DNA of 64,000 bases from Crocinitomicaceae bacterium (GCA_021740745.1 JAIOZF010000005.1:1-64000), one strand, 5' to 3'; numbered from the stretch's first letter, positions 9,053 to 17,010 are shown. Numbers and translations: made by a program. Notes: a model not told the origin generated them from the sequence alone.

Positions 9053-9366
9053 TCGTGCGAAGTTAAAAGAATTCTGCACAAATCAAGTGGATTCATGATT
9101 TGAGATTCAAGGTTCATGATTAAAAATATTTACCACTGAGAAACTGAAAACACGGAGTTTTTTTTTAAAGTGTGTATAGTTACGCTGAAAGGTTTTCTAT
9201 GTTTCTATCTCGAAAAAGTTCGGGACAAGTTGTGGTTGACAAAAACCACTGAGAAACTGAAAACACCGTGCATTCTCTATGAGAACTTTCTAATTTATTT
9301 TGCATTAAATATCTATGTGCCCTATGTGTTAAAAAAAATGCGATTCAAATTGATACATTTGTATAC
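9053..9366. repeat. intergenic region with a degenerate repeat pair
   Basis: This divergent spacer of about 314 nt contains two exact copies of the 22-nt unit ACCACTGAGAAACTGAAAAC(AC), at 9132-9153 and 9245-9266. Around them lie 'ctatgtgccctatgtgtt' and 'tttctatgtttctat' fragments typical of a degenerate Bacteroidota intergenic repeat. The track ORF at 9170-9376 runs through this material and shows no protein-like features. Promoters lie at both edges. Confidence 0.6.
9354..9361 (+). promoter_or_regulatory. -7 box directly before the CYTH gene
   Basis: TACATTTG, an exact TAnnTTTG match, ends 5 nt before the ATG at 9367. This implies a leaderless or nearly leaderless transcript. Confidence 0.5.
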
Positions 9367-9816
9367 ATGGAAATAGAACGTAAATTTTTGGTAGACAAGT
9401 TAGAATGGGAAAAAGTAACAAAACCACTTCCTAAGAGAATTGTGCAAGCCTACATTTTAAACAGTCCAGAAAAAACGGTGCGCGTTCGAATTAAAGGTAA
9501 CAAAGGCTATTTAACCATTAAAGGAGCGACAATTGGTATTTCCAGAAGTGAATTCGAATATGAAATTCCTTTGAAGGAAGCACAAGAAATGATTGATTTA
9601 TTTGCTGAAAAGACAATTGAAAAAATGCGTTATGAAATCCAAGTAGGCAAGCACCTTTGGGAAATAGATGAATTTCATGGAAAGTTAAGTGGATTGCTAA
9701 TAGCTGAAATCGAGTTAGAATCAGAAGACGAAGCTTTTGAAAAACCTAACTGGGCACTAGAAGATGTATCTACCGATATTAATTATTTCAACGCTCAACT
9801 GATTGAACGCTGCTAA
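9367..9816 (+). CDS. CYTH-domain protein (triphosphate tunnel metalloenzyme)
   Basis: The 149-aa protein starts with MEIERKFLV, the ExExK signature of CYTH/triphosphate tunnel enzymes. It keeps alternating charged strands (VRVRIKGNKGYLTIKG, EFEYEIP, MRYEIQVG, WEIDEFHG, IAEIELESEDE) that line the tunnel. Family activities include tripolyphosphatase, thiamine triphosphatase and class IV adenylate cyclase. Single-domain bacterial forms of this size are usually inorganic tri- or polyphosphatases (family knowledge). It ends one nucleotide from the convergent SOUL gene, with no terminator in between. Confidence 0.88.
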   Translation: MEIERKFLVDKLEWEKVTKPLPKRIVQAYILNSPEKTVRVRIKGNKGYLTIKGATIGISRSEFEYEIPLKEAQEMIDLFAEKTIEKMRYEIQVGKHLWEIDEFHGKLSGLLIAEIELESEDEAFEKPNWALEDVSTDINYFNAQLIERC

Positions 9817-9817
9817 A

Positions 9818-10414
9818 TTACTTGGTGAAATTTATTAATTCTACCGCTACCTCATTTCGGCGGTTAATTACTTCAAAAGGCGGATTGTAACCAAGATAAG
9901 CGAATTTACCTGTGTGTGATAGGTTATTCTTAGCTAATTCTGCAATAAGTTTTAGTTTGTATTTTTCAATTTTCTCATCATCTGCCCATCCCCCAAAAGA
10001 AATAGCTGCAATTATTTTCTCCTCTTTCTGTTCGAAATAAATTTGTTTGTTATTTGGAGTTGGAAGATTTTCAATATCAATTCCAGCCGGCACCATAAAA
10101 GACATTTTTGATGAATCATCAATTTCCATAGTGACAGGTGAAGTCATTGCAATTTTTTCATTTGTTTCATTTCCTCCAAATATGTAACCAGCCAACATTC
10201 TGAAACCAGTTCCCGAAACTTTGTCATACGTATCTGCATTCAATTTAACACTTGAAAACAAGGCAGCTTCATATTGACGAACTTCGAATTCATCGAATGA
10301 CTTCAATACAACGTATTTGTGCTGTTCTGTATCTCGGGTACTTTTGCTAATGAAGGCCATAGTGATAAAAAAAAGAACGACTAGTGATAATGTTATGTAT
10401 AAGAATACTTTCAT
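9818..10414 (-). CDS. SOUL-family heme-binding-like protein
   Basis: The 198-aa protein has an N-terminal hydrophobic anchor or signal (about residues 3-24), then the SOUL/HEBP pattern: FDEFEVRQYEAALFSSVKL, GFRMLAGYIFGGNETNEKIAMTSPVTM, SFMVPAGIDIENLPTPNN and a final FAYLGYNPPFEVINRRNEVAVEL. Eukaryotic homologues bind heme; the role of the bacterial proteins is unclear. It appears to be anchored to the inner membrane or exported. It is divergent from the DUF1456 gene, with a 14-bp palindrome in the shared promoter region. Confidence 0.87.
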   Translation of the reverse strand: MKVFLYITLSLVVLFFITMAFISKSTRDTEQHKYVVLKSFDEFEVRQYEAALFSSVKLNADTYDKVSGTGFRMLAGYIFGGNETNEKIAMTSPVTMEIDDSSKMSFMVPAGIDIENLPTPNNKQIYFEQKEEKIIAAISFGGWADDEKIEKYKLKLIAELAKNNLSHTGKFAYLGYNPPFEVINRRNEVAVELINFTK

Positions 10415-10483
10415 GACTTGTTTTTGTTTAATAACACTACAAAGAGAAGTTTGTTTAATTTTTACAATTCTTCACAAGTCAAA

Positions 10484-10497
10484 TTTCTTTAAAGAAA
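10484..10497. promoter_or_regulatory. 14-bp perfect palindrome in a divergent promoter region
   Basis: TTTCTTTAAAGAAA lies between the divergent SOUL and DUF1456 genes, about 14 nt upstream of the -7 box at 10512, where a -33 element would be. It is a candidate repressor or activator site. AT-rich DNA can produce such palindromes by chance. Confidence 0.35.
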
Positions 10498-10511
10498 TAG
10501 AGTTATATAAT

Positions 10512-10519
10512 TATCTTTG
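10512..10519 (+). promoter_or_regulatory. -7 box of the DUF1456 gene
   Basis: TATCTTTG matches TAnnTTTG exactly, 40 nt before the ATG at 10560. Confidence 0.45.
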
Positions 10520-10559
10520 ATTCCAACAAAAGAGATTTTCTTATCAATTAGAACGTATA

Positions 10560-10814
10560 ATGCTTACGAACAATGACATTTTAAAAAAACTGCGTGTTGC
10601 TCTTGAACTAAGAGATGACCAAGTAATCGAAATTTTAAAATTGGTAGATTTTGAAGTAAGTAAAAGTGAAATCAACGCGCTCTATAGAAATCCAGATCAC
10701 CCCAAATACATGGAATGTGGGGATCAATTGTTACGCAACTTCTTAAATGGACTAGTAATCTACAAACGTGGACCGATGCCTAAAAAAGGTGAGAACAAGG
10801 ATGTGATTAGGTGA
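10560..10814 (+). CDS. DUF1456 (YehS-like) protein, single repeat
   Basis: The 84-aa protein matches one DUF1456 repeat: LTNNDILKKLRVALEL..DQVIEILKLVDFEVSKSEINALYR, then a CGDQLLRNFLNGLVIYKRG ending. Enterobacterial YehS carries two tandem copies (about 150 aa), so this is a half-length form. The function is not known. The tail is lysine-rich. A simple repeat follows immediately. Confidence 0.85.
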   Translation: MLTNNDILKKLRVALELRDDQVIEILKLVDFEVSKSEINALYRNPDHPKYMECGDQLLRNFLNGLVIYKRGPMPKKGENKDVIR

Positions 10815-10888
10815 TTCAAAATTCGATGATTTGATGATTTGATTGTTCAAATTTTCAAATCTTCAAATCTTTCAAATCTTTCAAATTA
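10815..10888. repeat. low-complexity TTCAAATCTT-type repeat
   Basis: The spacer between convergent genes consists of irregular iterations of gatttgatga and ttcaaatctt units. No gene or clear hairpin is seen in it. Confidence 0.6.
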
Positions 10889-11221
10889 TTACAACTTCTC
10901 CCCCTTCAAATCAGCTTTTTCTAAATCGAAGACGGTTGATCCAATATCTATTGTAAACCAATTTAAAAAGACTTCTAGAGTGCGTTCTTCGGGCCATTCA
11001 GATTCTTCTTCTGTAATCATCGAAAGTTCATTTTTGAAAATCTTCTTAAAATGCTGTTCAATTAACGGTTCGATTTCAAAGAAATCATCTGTAATCAAAT
11101 AAACATTTGGTTCAACACCGTCTTCAGCTGAAAATTCTAAATCATCTTCAAATTGATTCGTCCAATCCCAAAAAGCTTGCTTGGGTGCAACTGTTATAAA
11201 TCCTCTATTTACAATTTTCAT
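10889..11221 (-). CDS. hypothetical acidic protein
   Basis: I do not recognise this 110-aa protein beyond a general resemblance to small conserved Bacteroidota proteins. It is rich in acidic and aromatic residues (KQAFWDWTNQFEDD, EEESEWPEERTLEVFLNWF), has no signal peptide or membrane segment, and is probably cytosolic. Its ATG overlaps the stop codon of the upstream lipoprotein gene by 4 nt, so it is translated from the threonine aldolase-lipoprotein operon. Confidence 0.7.
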   Translation of the reverse strand: MKIVNRGFITVAPKQAFWDWTNQFEDDLEFSAEDGVEPNVYLITDDFFEIEPLIEQHFKKIFKNELSMITEEESEWPEERTLEVFLNWFTIDIGSTVFDLEKADLKGEKL

Positions 11222-11841
11222 TTTACCGCTGTTGAATTTTCAATATACTTGCCTTTTTCTATTTTACCCCAATTGGTTTTAGCACGCACACCTTGATGCA
11301 TAATTAATTTCCAATCTTCGATTTTATAGGTCTTTTCAAAATACGTTTGCCAATCAGCATACTTTAATAGTTTACTGCTTGAAATATAGATAATCGCTGT
11401 GTCACTCATAAATAGCACAAAATTCTCCTTTTGAAGATTCGTACGCTCATACATCTTAATTGACTTACATCTTTCTCCAAAACAATCAATCCAATTGTAA
11501 AAAGCATTTTTAGTTGCCACAGAATCTCTGTATGACCATTGACAGTAGAAGGTAGAATCCATTTCCTGCATTAAAACTAACTTCTTTGTTGTTCTCGGAT
11601 TAAAACGATCTGGAAATAAGGGATCTTCATAAAAATGAATGCTAGACAAGTTCAATCCCAATTCATTAGCGACAGCCGAATTAAAACCATAATCAATCGT
11701 GTCTATTTTAGCAGCTACGGTATCATAATTGCGTCCTGAAGATGGAGTAATGTCGCTCATATCTAACACTTCATCCTTATTTTTTTCTCCACAAGAGAGG
11801 AGTGAAATGGCGAAATACAGAATGGCGAAATACTTTATCAT
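11218..11841 (-). CDS. hypothetical lipoprotein
   Basis: The 207-aa protein starts at the ATG at 11841, not the TTG used in the track. MIKYFAILYFAISLLSCGEK is a lipoprotein signal peptide with the lipidation cysteine at about residue 17. The rest has no domain I recognise; it contains four further cysteines, including C..CFGERC-like spacing near residues 110-120. Its start overlaps the threonine aldolase stop (TGATG), and it is coupled to the following 110-aa gene. Confidence 0.75.
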   Translation of the reverse strand: MIKYFAILYFAISLLSCGEKNKDEVLDMSDITPSSGRNYDTVAAKIDTIDYGFNSAVANELGLNLSSIHFYEDPLFPDRFNPRTTKKLVLMQEMDSTFYCQWSYRDSVATKNAFYNWIDCFGERCKSIKMYERTNLQKENFVLFMSDTAIIYISSSKLLKYADWQTYFEKTYKIEDWKLIMHQGVRAKTNWGKIEKGKYIENSTAVK

Positions 11842-12878
11842 CAATTATTCATTTTTTTCAACACTTCACACGTTTGGTCTATCTCTCCCGAAGTTACATC
11901 TAAATGCGTTACCAAACGCAACATTCCTTCACCAAATGCCATTATTCGAATGTTTTGTTCAGCAAGTTGTGCGATAATCAAATCACGTTGACTTGCATCT
12001 TTCAAAATAGCCACAACTATATTTGTTTGAACAGGTAAAACAGATTCCACCCAATTTAATTGATTCAATGTAGTTTCAAGTTGACGTGCATGTGCATGAT
12101 CAATTGCTAATCTGTCGACATTATTTTTCAGAGCATATAAACCTCCCGCAGCAATAATTCCTGCTTGACGCATTCCACCACCAAACACCTTACGAACACG
12201 TCTTGCTTTCTTGATGAAATCCTTGGTTCCAATTAAAACAGAACCGACAGGCGCACCTAATCCTTTCGACAAACAAAGTGAAATAGAATCAAATTGCGCT
12301 GCATAAGTTCGCGGATCTATCTTAGTTTCTACCAAGGCATTCATCAAACGCGCTCCATCCAAATGCAAAGGCAAATTATTTGCGCTACAAAATTCCTTTA
12401 TTTTCTTAATCTCCTCAAAATTATAAATAGCTCCTCCTCCTCTATTCGCAGTATCTTCCAAACTAACCAGTTGCGTCGTTGGAAAATGAACATCATCTGG
12501 ATTAACCCATTTCGCAATAGTATCAACCGTTAACCGACCGCGATCTCCTTGTAATAATCGCACTGAAGCACCCGAGTTTTTGGCAATTCCACCACCTTCG
12601 TATTTGTAAATATGACTTTCTTCGTGACAAATCACTTCACTACCCGGTTGCACATGCACATTGATTGCAATCTGATTGGTTTGTGTCCCTGAACTGCAAA
12701 ACAAAGCATCTTCTTTCCCGAACATCCTAGCCGCATATTGTTGTAATTCATTGATCGTTGGATCTTCTGAAAACACATCATCACCAACTGGCGCGGAGAA
12801 CATTGCATCCATCATTTCTTTTGATGGTTTGGTTACAGTATCACTTCGGAAATCAATCATACTCTTAAATTTGACCAT
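11841..12878 (-). CDS. ltaE: low-specificity L-threonine aldolase
   Basis: This 345-aa PLP enzyme has the threonine aldolase hallmarks: DFRSDTVTKPSKEMMDAM at the N-terminus, GDDVFSEDPTINELQ, CHEESHIYKYEGGG, LHLDGARLMNA and SLCLSKGLGAPVGS with the Schiff-base lysine near residue 205. It cleaves L-threonine or L-allo-threonine to glycine and acetaldehyde. An alternative ATG six codons downstream (MIDFRSDTVT) matches the usual family start better, so the first six residues are uncertain. It leads a three-gene operon with a lipoprotein and a small acidic protein. Confidence 0.92.
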   Translation of the reverse strand: MVKFKSMIDFRSDTVTKPSKEMMDAMFSAPVGDDVFSEDPTINELQQYAARMFGKEDALFCSSGTQTNQIAINVHVQPGSEVICHEESHIYKYEGGGIAKNSGASVRLLQGDRGRLTVDTIAKWVNPDDVHFPTTQLVSLEDTANRGGGAIYNFEEIKKIKEFCSANNLPLHLDGARLMNALVETKIDPRTYAAQFDSISLCLSKGLGAPVGSVLIGTKDFIKKARRVRKVFGGGMRQAGIIAAGGLYALKNNVDRLAIDHAHARQLETTLNQLNWVESVLPVQTNIVVAILKDASQRDLIIAQLAEQNIRIMAFGEGMLRLVTHLDVTSGEIDQTCEVLKKMNN

Positions 12879-12941
12879 GAAATTAATCTTAACCTTACAA
12901 TTGAACGATTATTTTTATGTTTTTTTGACAAAAATCTTTAA

Positions 12942-13715
12942 ATGGAATATATCATCATTTCGATTACTGTTTTATTTGGTGCTAGTCTAACCTTTTTCTC
13001 AGGGTTTGGGCTAGGAACTTTGATGTTACCCGTTTTTAGTCTATTCTTTCCTCTACCAATCGCTATTGGAGCGACGGCAATCGTGCATTTTACCAACAAC
13101 ATTTTCAAATTCGGTTTGGTTTACAAGCATATCCATTACACTACTCTGCTTCGTTTTGGAATTCCAGCATTCATTTTCGCTTTAGTCGGAAGTTTTTTAC
13201 TGAAATTTATAGGAGATATTGAAATCGTTCACCGCTATGAAATGAATGGTCATTGGTTTGAAATGACTTATTTAAAAATTATCATTGGTTCACTGATGAT
13301 CTTTTTTGCTTGGTTTGATTTAGATCCAAGATTTGACAATTTACACGTAAAAAAAGAATGGATTCCTCTGGGTGGTGCACTAAGTGGATTTTTTGGAGGA
13401 GTTTCAGGACATCAAGGTGCATTTCGTTCTGCATTTTTAACGAAAGCCGGGTTAACAAAAGAGCAATTCATCGGAACATCAAATGCCATTGCATTAATTA
13501 TTGATGTGTCTCGAATAATTGTCTACATTGAAACAATCAATTTTGCAGCTCTTTCTGAAGAAAAAGGAATTTTGGGTGCTGGAATTCTTTTTGCTTTTGT
13601 GGGGACATACTTCGGAAAAGAACTGGTCAAAAAAACAACCTTGAAAGGAATTCAGAAAGTCGTGGGTGTACTCTTATTTCTCTTGGGAACCCTTTTCATT
13701 CTAGGTATTCTATGA
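12942..13715 (+). CDS. TauE/SafE-family membrane permease
   Basis: The 257-aa hydrophobic protein has about seven to eight transmembrane helices and the internal two-fold pattern of TauE/SafE anion exporters. Glycine-rich motifs recur (SGFGLGTLMLPVFSLFFPLPIAIGATA; GALSGFFGGVSGHQGAFRSAFL). Family members export sulfite, sulfoacetate or other organosulfur anions; the substrate is not deducible here. Its last codons overlap the 3' end of the convergent TruC gene by 6 bp, with no terminator between. Confidence 0.87.
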   Translation: MEYIIISITVLFGASLTFFSGFGLGTLMLPVFSLFFPLPIAIGATAIVHFTNNIFKFGLVYKHIHYTTLLRFGIPAFIFALVGSFLLKFIGDIEIVHRYEMNGHWFEMTYLKIIIGSLMIFFAWFDLDPRFDNLHVKKEWIPLGGALSGFFGGVSGHQGAFRSAFLTKAGLTKEQFIGTSNAIALIIDVSRIIVYIETINFAALSEEKGILGAGILFAFVGTYFGKELVKKTTLKGIQKVVGVLLFLLGTLFILGIL

Positions 13716-14405
13716 TTTGAATTCGTTTTGCGACCTCATCAATTCTAAAATACGAGTGAATTCATCGCTCATTTCTGCTTTAATGTGTTGTTGAACTTTC
13801 GTAATTGGATGTGTAAATCGAATTTCATTGGCATGTAAAAGCATCTTGTTCATGTTCCAAGTTTCCAAAAATAATTTATTTTGTTTGTTGCAACCATGGG
13901 GACGATCACCAATAATTGGATGAAAAATATGCGCTAAATGCTTGCGAATCTGATGCATTCTACCTGTTTCTGGATTAACGGAAATGAATGAATACCGAGA
14001 AGAATGATGTTTTCCAAGTGGAACAGGTACTTCAAATTGTTCAATTGTGGTAAAATGCGTAATGGCATCTTGTGTTTTACCATCGTCCGTCGTTAAATCA
14101 TAATCTATAGTTACATGTGGTGAAGTAAATCCGCGCACAAAAGCCAAATAGTTCTTCTCTACTTTTTTATTCATGAAATCTTGTTGCATCAAACGATTTG
14201 AATTTTCATCCAAGGCAAACAACAATACGCCACTTGTTTTTCTGTCTAAACGGTGCGTTGGATATACCTTTTGTCCAAGTTGATCTCTCAATAACTGTAT
14301 TGCAAATTCACTAGCATCCGCAGCGATTGGAGAACGATGCACCAACAAACCATGCGGTTTATTGATTGCAACTAAATAATCGTCTTGATAAAGAATTTCT
14401 AGCAA
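13710..14405 (-). CDS. truC: tRNA pseudouridine(65) synthase TruC
   Basis: This 231-aa RluA-family synthase has no S4 domain. It opens with ILYQDDYLVAINKPHGLLVHRS and carries the catalytic motif HRLDRKTSGVLLFA near residue 50, with the nucleophilic aspartate in HRLDR. The length and lack of an S4 domain fit TruC, which modifies U65 in tRNA. The downstream GRMHQIRKHLAHIFHPIIGD motif is also typical. It sits 3 nt downstream of the O-methyltransferase gene and probably shares its transcript. Confidence 0.87.
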   Translation of the reverse strand: MLEILYQDDYLVAINKPHGLLVHRSPIAADASEFAIQLLRDQLGQKVYPTHRLDRKTSGVLLFALDENSNRLMQQDFMNKKVEKNYLAFVRGFTSPHVTIDYDLTTDDGKTQDAITHFTTIEQFEVPVPLGKHHSSRYSFISVNPETGRMHQIRKHLAHIFHPIIGDRPHGCNKQNKLFLETWNMNKMLLHANEIRFTHPITKVQQHIKAEMSDEFTRILELMRSQNEFKS

Positions 14406-14408
14406 AAT

Positions 14409-15050
14409 CTATTTTTTTCGAGCAATCATCAATCCATCTCGAATTGGAAGTAAGACTTCTTGAACGCGATCGTCTTCGTGAATTTTCTTATTGTAATCCA
14501 TAATTACTTTCGTTTCACGGTCCAAAGAATCATAGTCTTCTAGAACTTTTCCAGACCATAATACATTGTCAGCAATGATATATCCACCTTTTCGAACTTT
14601 GTCGAAAACCAAATCGTAATAATTGCAGTAATTCTTCTTGTCAGCATCTATGAAAACAATATCAAATTCATCATTCAAGGTTGGAATCAACTGAGTTGCA
14701 TCGCCAATAAGGTATTCAACTTGACTGGTCATTCCTGCTTTTTCAATGTATTCCCTAACCAAATCTTCTAATTCTTCATTGACATCAATGGTTGTGATTT
14801 TTCCGTTTGGAACAAGTCCTTCTGCGAAACAAAGCGCTGAATAACCAGTGTAAGTTCCGATTTCTAGAATACGTTGTGGTTGAATCATATGGGAAATCAT
14901 GCTTAAAACCCTTCCTTGAAAATGTCCGCTCAACATTCTTGGTTGCATCACACTTAGATGTGTTTTACGATTTAATTCTTTTAAAACGCTGGGTTCAATT
15001 TCTGAATGTTGACAAACATACTCATCCAGCTTCGCATCAATAAATTCCAT
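14409..15050 (-). CDS. class I SAM-dependent O-methyltransferase (CCoAOMT-like)
   Basis: The 213-aa protein starts at the ATG at 15050; the track start (TTG) is 15 codons upstream and lies in the promoter. The SAM-binding motif RILEIGTYTGYSALCFA is near residue 60, DIVFIDADKKNYCNYYD near 130, and VLWSGKV near 160. These fit the caffeoyl-CoA/catechol O-methyltransferase family, which uses a divalent metal. The physiological substrate is unknown. Upstream a CATCTTTG box and an AAAGGAA sequence precede the ATG. Confidence 0.88.
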   Translation of the reverse strand: MEFIDAKLDEYVCQHSEIEPSVLKELNRKTHLSVMQPRMLSGHFQGRVLSMISHMIQPQRILEIGTYTGYSALCFAEGLVPNGKITTIDVNEELEDLVREYIEKAGMTSQVEYLIGDATQLIPTLNDEFDIVFIDADKKNYCNYYDLVFDKVRKGGYIIADNVLWSGKVLEDYDSLDRETKVIMDYNKKIHEDDRVQEVLLPIRDGLMIARKK

Positions 15051-15118
15051 TCGATATTCCTTTTGGCAAAGATGGTTAAAAGGTTCTAAGTGCAAAAGTT
15101 ATTTTGCACTTTTGTCCT

Positions 15119-15598
15119 ATGAAAACGAACAACAAAGAAGGTTACTGTGCGATTGGTGTATTTCGGGGGAAAACGGAACACAATTTAGGTACTCTTTGGC
15201 GTTCAGCTTATATTCTTGGTGCAGCTTACATCTTTACTGTCGATAATAAATACAAGAAGCAACAATCAGATGTGCTGAAGACATGGGCTCGAATTCCCCT
15301 CTTTCATTACAAAACATTCGATGAATTGCTCAATAATATTCCTTATGACTGCCGATTGATTGGAGTTGAAATGGATGAAAATGCGACAATGTTGCATGAA
15401 TTCAATCATCCCAAAAGAGCAATTTATTTAATGGGTTCTGAAAACGAAGGTTTACCGCAAGAAGTGAGAGACAAATGTCATTTCCTCATCAAATTACCTG
15501 GAAATTCTTCTTTGAATGTTGGTGTGACTGGTAGTATTGTGTTGCATGATCGTGCAACCAAAGTTCCAACTATCTTCCCACCAAATCATATTGAATAG
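15119..15598 (+). CDS. TrmH/SpoU-family RNA 2'-O-methyltransferase
   Basis: The 159-aa protein starts at the ATG at 15119; the ORF-track TTG five codons earlier is less likely. SPOUT-fold motifs are visible: KTEHNLGTLWRSAYILGA (motif 1), YLMGSENEGLPQEV (motif 2) and PGNSSLNVGVTGSIVLHDR (motif 3, the knot). It should transfer a methyl group to a ribose 2'-OH in tRNA or rRNA. Its last 19 codons and stop are duplicated, in diverged form, 1.4 kb downstream beyond the DUF4143 ATPase gene, so the present 3' end may have been acquired during an insertion. Confidence 0.88.
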   Translation: MKTNNKEGYCAIGVFRGKTEHNLGTLWRSAYILGAAYIFTVDNKYKKQQSDVLKTWARIPLFHYKTFDELLNNIPYDCRLIGVEMDENATMLHEFNHPKRAIYLMGSENEGLPQEVRDKCHFLIKLPGNSSLNVGVTGSIVLHDRATKVPTIFPPNHIE

Positions 15599-15677
15599 CA
15601 ATTATCAATTATTTAGAACTTTTTTAATTGATTATCAATCTTTTATATTCATATCGTTAGCATAAAAACATAAACTG

Positions 15678-15773
15678 TACTTTGGATTATCAATGTAAAT
15701 ACAAAGTTATACTTTGGATTATTAATGTAAATACAAATTTATACTTTGGATTATTATTAAAAAAAGCATAGCT
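15678..15773. repeat. 32-bp tandem repeat (about 2.5 copies) upstream of the ATPase gene
   Basis: TACTTTGGATTA starts at 15678, 15710 and 15742, giving an exact 32-bp period. The unit is followed by tcaatgtaaatacaaagtta-like sequence. The unit junction forms CAAAGTTATACTTTG, an inverted repeat. It lies directly before the DUF4143 ATPase start. The preceding 15599-15677 stretch is plain AT-rich DNA. Confidence 0.8.
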
Positions 15774-15792
15774 TTGTGTAAAATTATATGCG

Positions 15793-16932
15793 ATGGATTT
15801 AGTAAGAAAGCAAGTTTTTATCGATAATGATGGACAGAGTATATTTTTTTGGGGTGCTCGTCAAACAGGGAAAAGTACTTTACTTAAAACGCTCTTTCCT
15901 GGAGCATTAGTATTCGATTTATTACTTTCAGATGTTTATAAACGATTGATCACAAATCCTGAATACCTTCGAGAAACAATTTTAGCTCAAGAAAAAAAAC
16001 GTGTAATCATTGATGAAATTCAGCGCATTCCAATTTTATTAAACGAAGTTCATTGGCTCATCGTGAACCATAATATCCAATTTATATTAAGCGGTTCAAG
16101 TCCTAGAAAAATTATTCGTTCTGGAGAAAATTTGTTGGGGGGAAGAGCATTAAAATATTCATTATATCCACTAACCTATAAAGAAATCCCAAATTTTGAT
16201 TTGGACAGAGCACTGAATAATGGATTGCTTCCAAGACATTATTTATCAAAAAACCCAAAACGATTAATTGCTTCTTACATAGGTAATTATCTGCAAGATG
16301 AAATCGTAGCTGAAGCTAAGATTAGAAAAGTAGATGTGTTTTCAAAATTTTTACATGCCGCTGCATTTAGTCAGGGTGAAATGGTAAATTATACTAATAT
16401 CGCAGCAGATTGCGGTGTTTCTGCAATTACCATAAAAGAATATTTTCAAATCTTGGAAGACACCTTGTTGGGGTATTTTATTCCTGTGTATCAACGAAAG
16501 CCAAAAAGACGTGTAGTTAAGACTCCTAAATTTTACTTTTTTGATGTGGGAATTGCAAATAATTTACTTCACCGGGGAAGAATAGAAAAAGGAAGTGAAT
16601 TATTTGGTCACGCTTTTGAATCCTTTATTTTTCAAGAACTAACAGCACACAAGCACTATTCAGGCTTAGAATACCTGATTTCGTATTGGAGAACAGCGAC
16701 ACAAATTGAAGTGGATTTTATTTTAGGACACAATGAAGTTGCCATTGAAATAAAATCTTCAAATAATATTACATCAAAACACCTCACAGGATTAAAAGCT
16801 TTCAAAGAGGAATATGAGGTAAAAAAAGCGATTATAGTGTGCACAGAACCCTTGCCAAGAATAGTAGATACAATTCTGATCCTTCCTTGGAAAGATTTTT
16901 TAGAAAAATTGTGGGCAGGACAGATTATTTAA
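15793..16932 (+). CDS. AAA ATPase with DUF4143 C-terminal domain
   Basis: The 379-aa protein has an AAA_14-type ATPase domain with Walker A GARQTGKSTLL near residue 22 and Walker B KRVIIDEIQR near 75, sensor LSGSS near 99 and a C-terminal DUF4143 region. The end carries a PD-(D/E)xK-like pattern (QIEVDFILG...VAIEIKSS). These proteins occur as lineage-specific, patchily distributed families in bacteria and archaea, and their cellular role is unsettled. The gene is flanked by tandem repeats upstream and by a copy of the upstream gene's 3' end downstream, so it looks like recently inserted accessory DNA. Confidence 0.88.
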   Translation: MDLVRKQVFIDNDGQSIFFWGARQTGKSTLLKTLFPGALVFDLLLSDVYKRLITNPEYLRETILAQEKKRVIIDEIQRIPILLNEVHWLIVNHNIQFILSGSSPRKIIRSGENLLGGRALKYSLYPLTYKEIPNFDLDRALNNGLLPRHYLSKNPKRLIASYIGNYLQDEIVAEAKIRKVDVFSKFLHAAAFSQGEMVNYTNIAADCGVSAITIKEYFQILEDTLLGYFIPVYQRKPKRRVVKTPKFYFFDVGIANNLLHRGRIEKGSELFGHAFESFIFQELTAHKHYSGLEYLISYWRTATQIEVDFILGHNEVAIEIKSSNNITSKHLTGLKAFKEEYEVKKAIIVCTEPLPRIVDTILILPWKDFLEKLWAGQII

Positions 16933-16941
16933 GAATAAAAT

Positions 16942-17001
16942 GTTTTACAGGATCGTGCAACGAAAATTGAAACGATATTACCTCCGAATCATATTGAATG
17001 A
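16942..17001 (+). pseudogene. displaced 3' end of the TrmH-type methyltransferase gene
   Basis: In frame this segment encodes VLQDRATKIETILPPNHIE followed by a stop. The functional gene ends VLHDRATKVPTIFPPNHIE at 15539-15598. The two 60-nt segments align without gaps, 46 of 60 bases match, 15 of 19 residues match, and most differences fall at third positions. There is no start codon or upstream coding sequence; the frame is closed by a TAA at 16936. Confidence 0.85.
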
Positions 17002-17010
17002 GAAATAAAA

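Noticed and set aside
9170-9376. 68-aa ORF upstream of the CYTH gene
   Set aside because: It runs through degenerate repeat DNA, overlaps the CYTH promoter and start, and its translation shows no protein-like pattern.
15678-15773. Possible CRISPR array
   Set aside because: The 32-bp units are directly adjacent without spacers, there are only about 2.5 copies, and no cas genes are present.
15793-16932. DUF4143 ATPase as part of a toxin-antitoxin or defence operon
   Set aside because: There is no partner gene; the neighbours are housekeeping genes and a duplicated gene end, so only insertion is supported.
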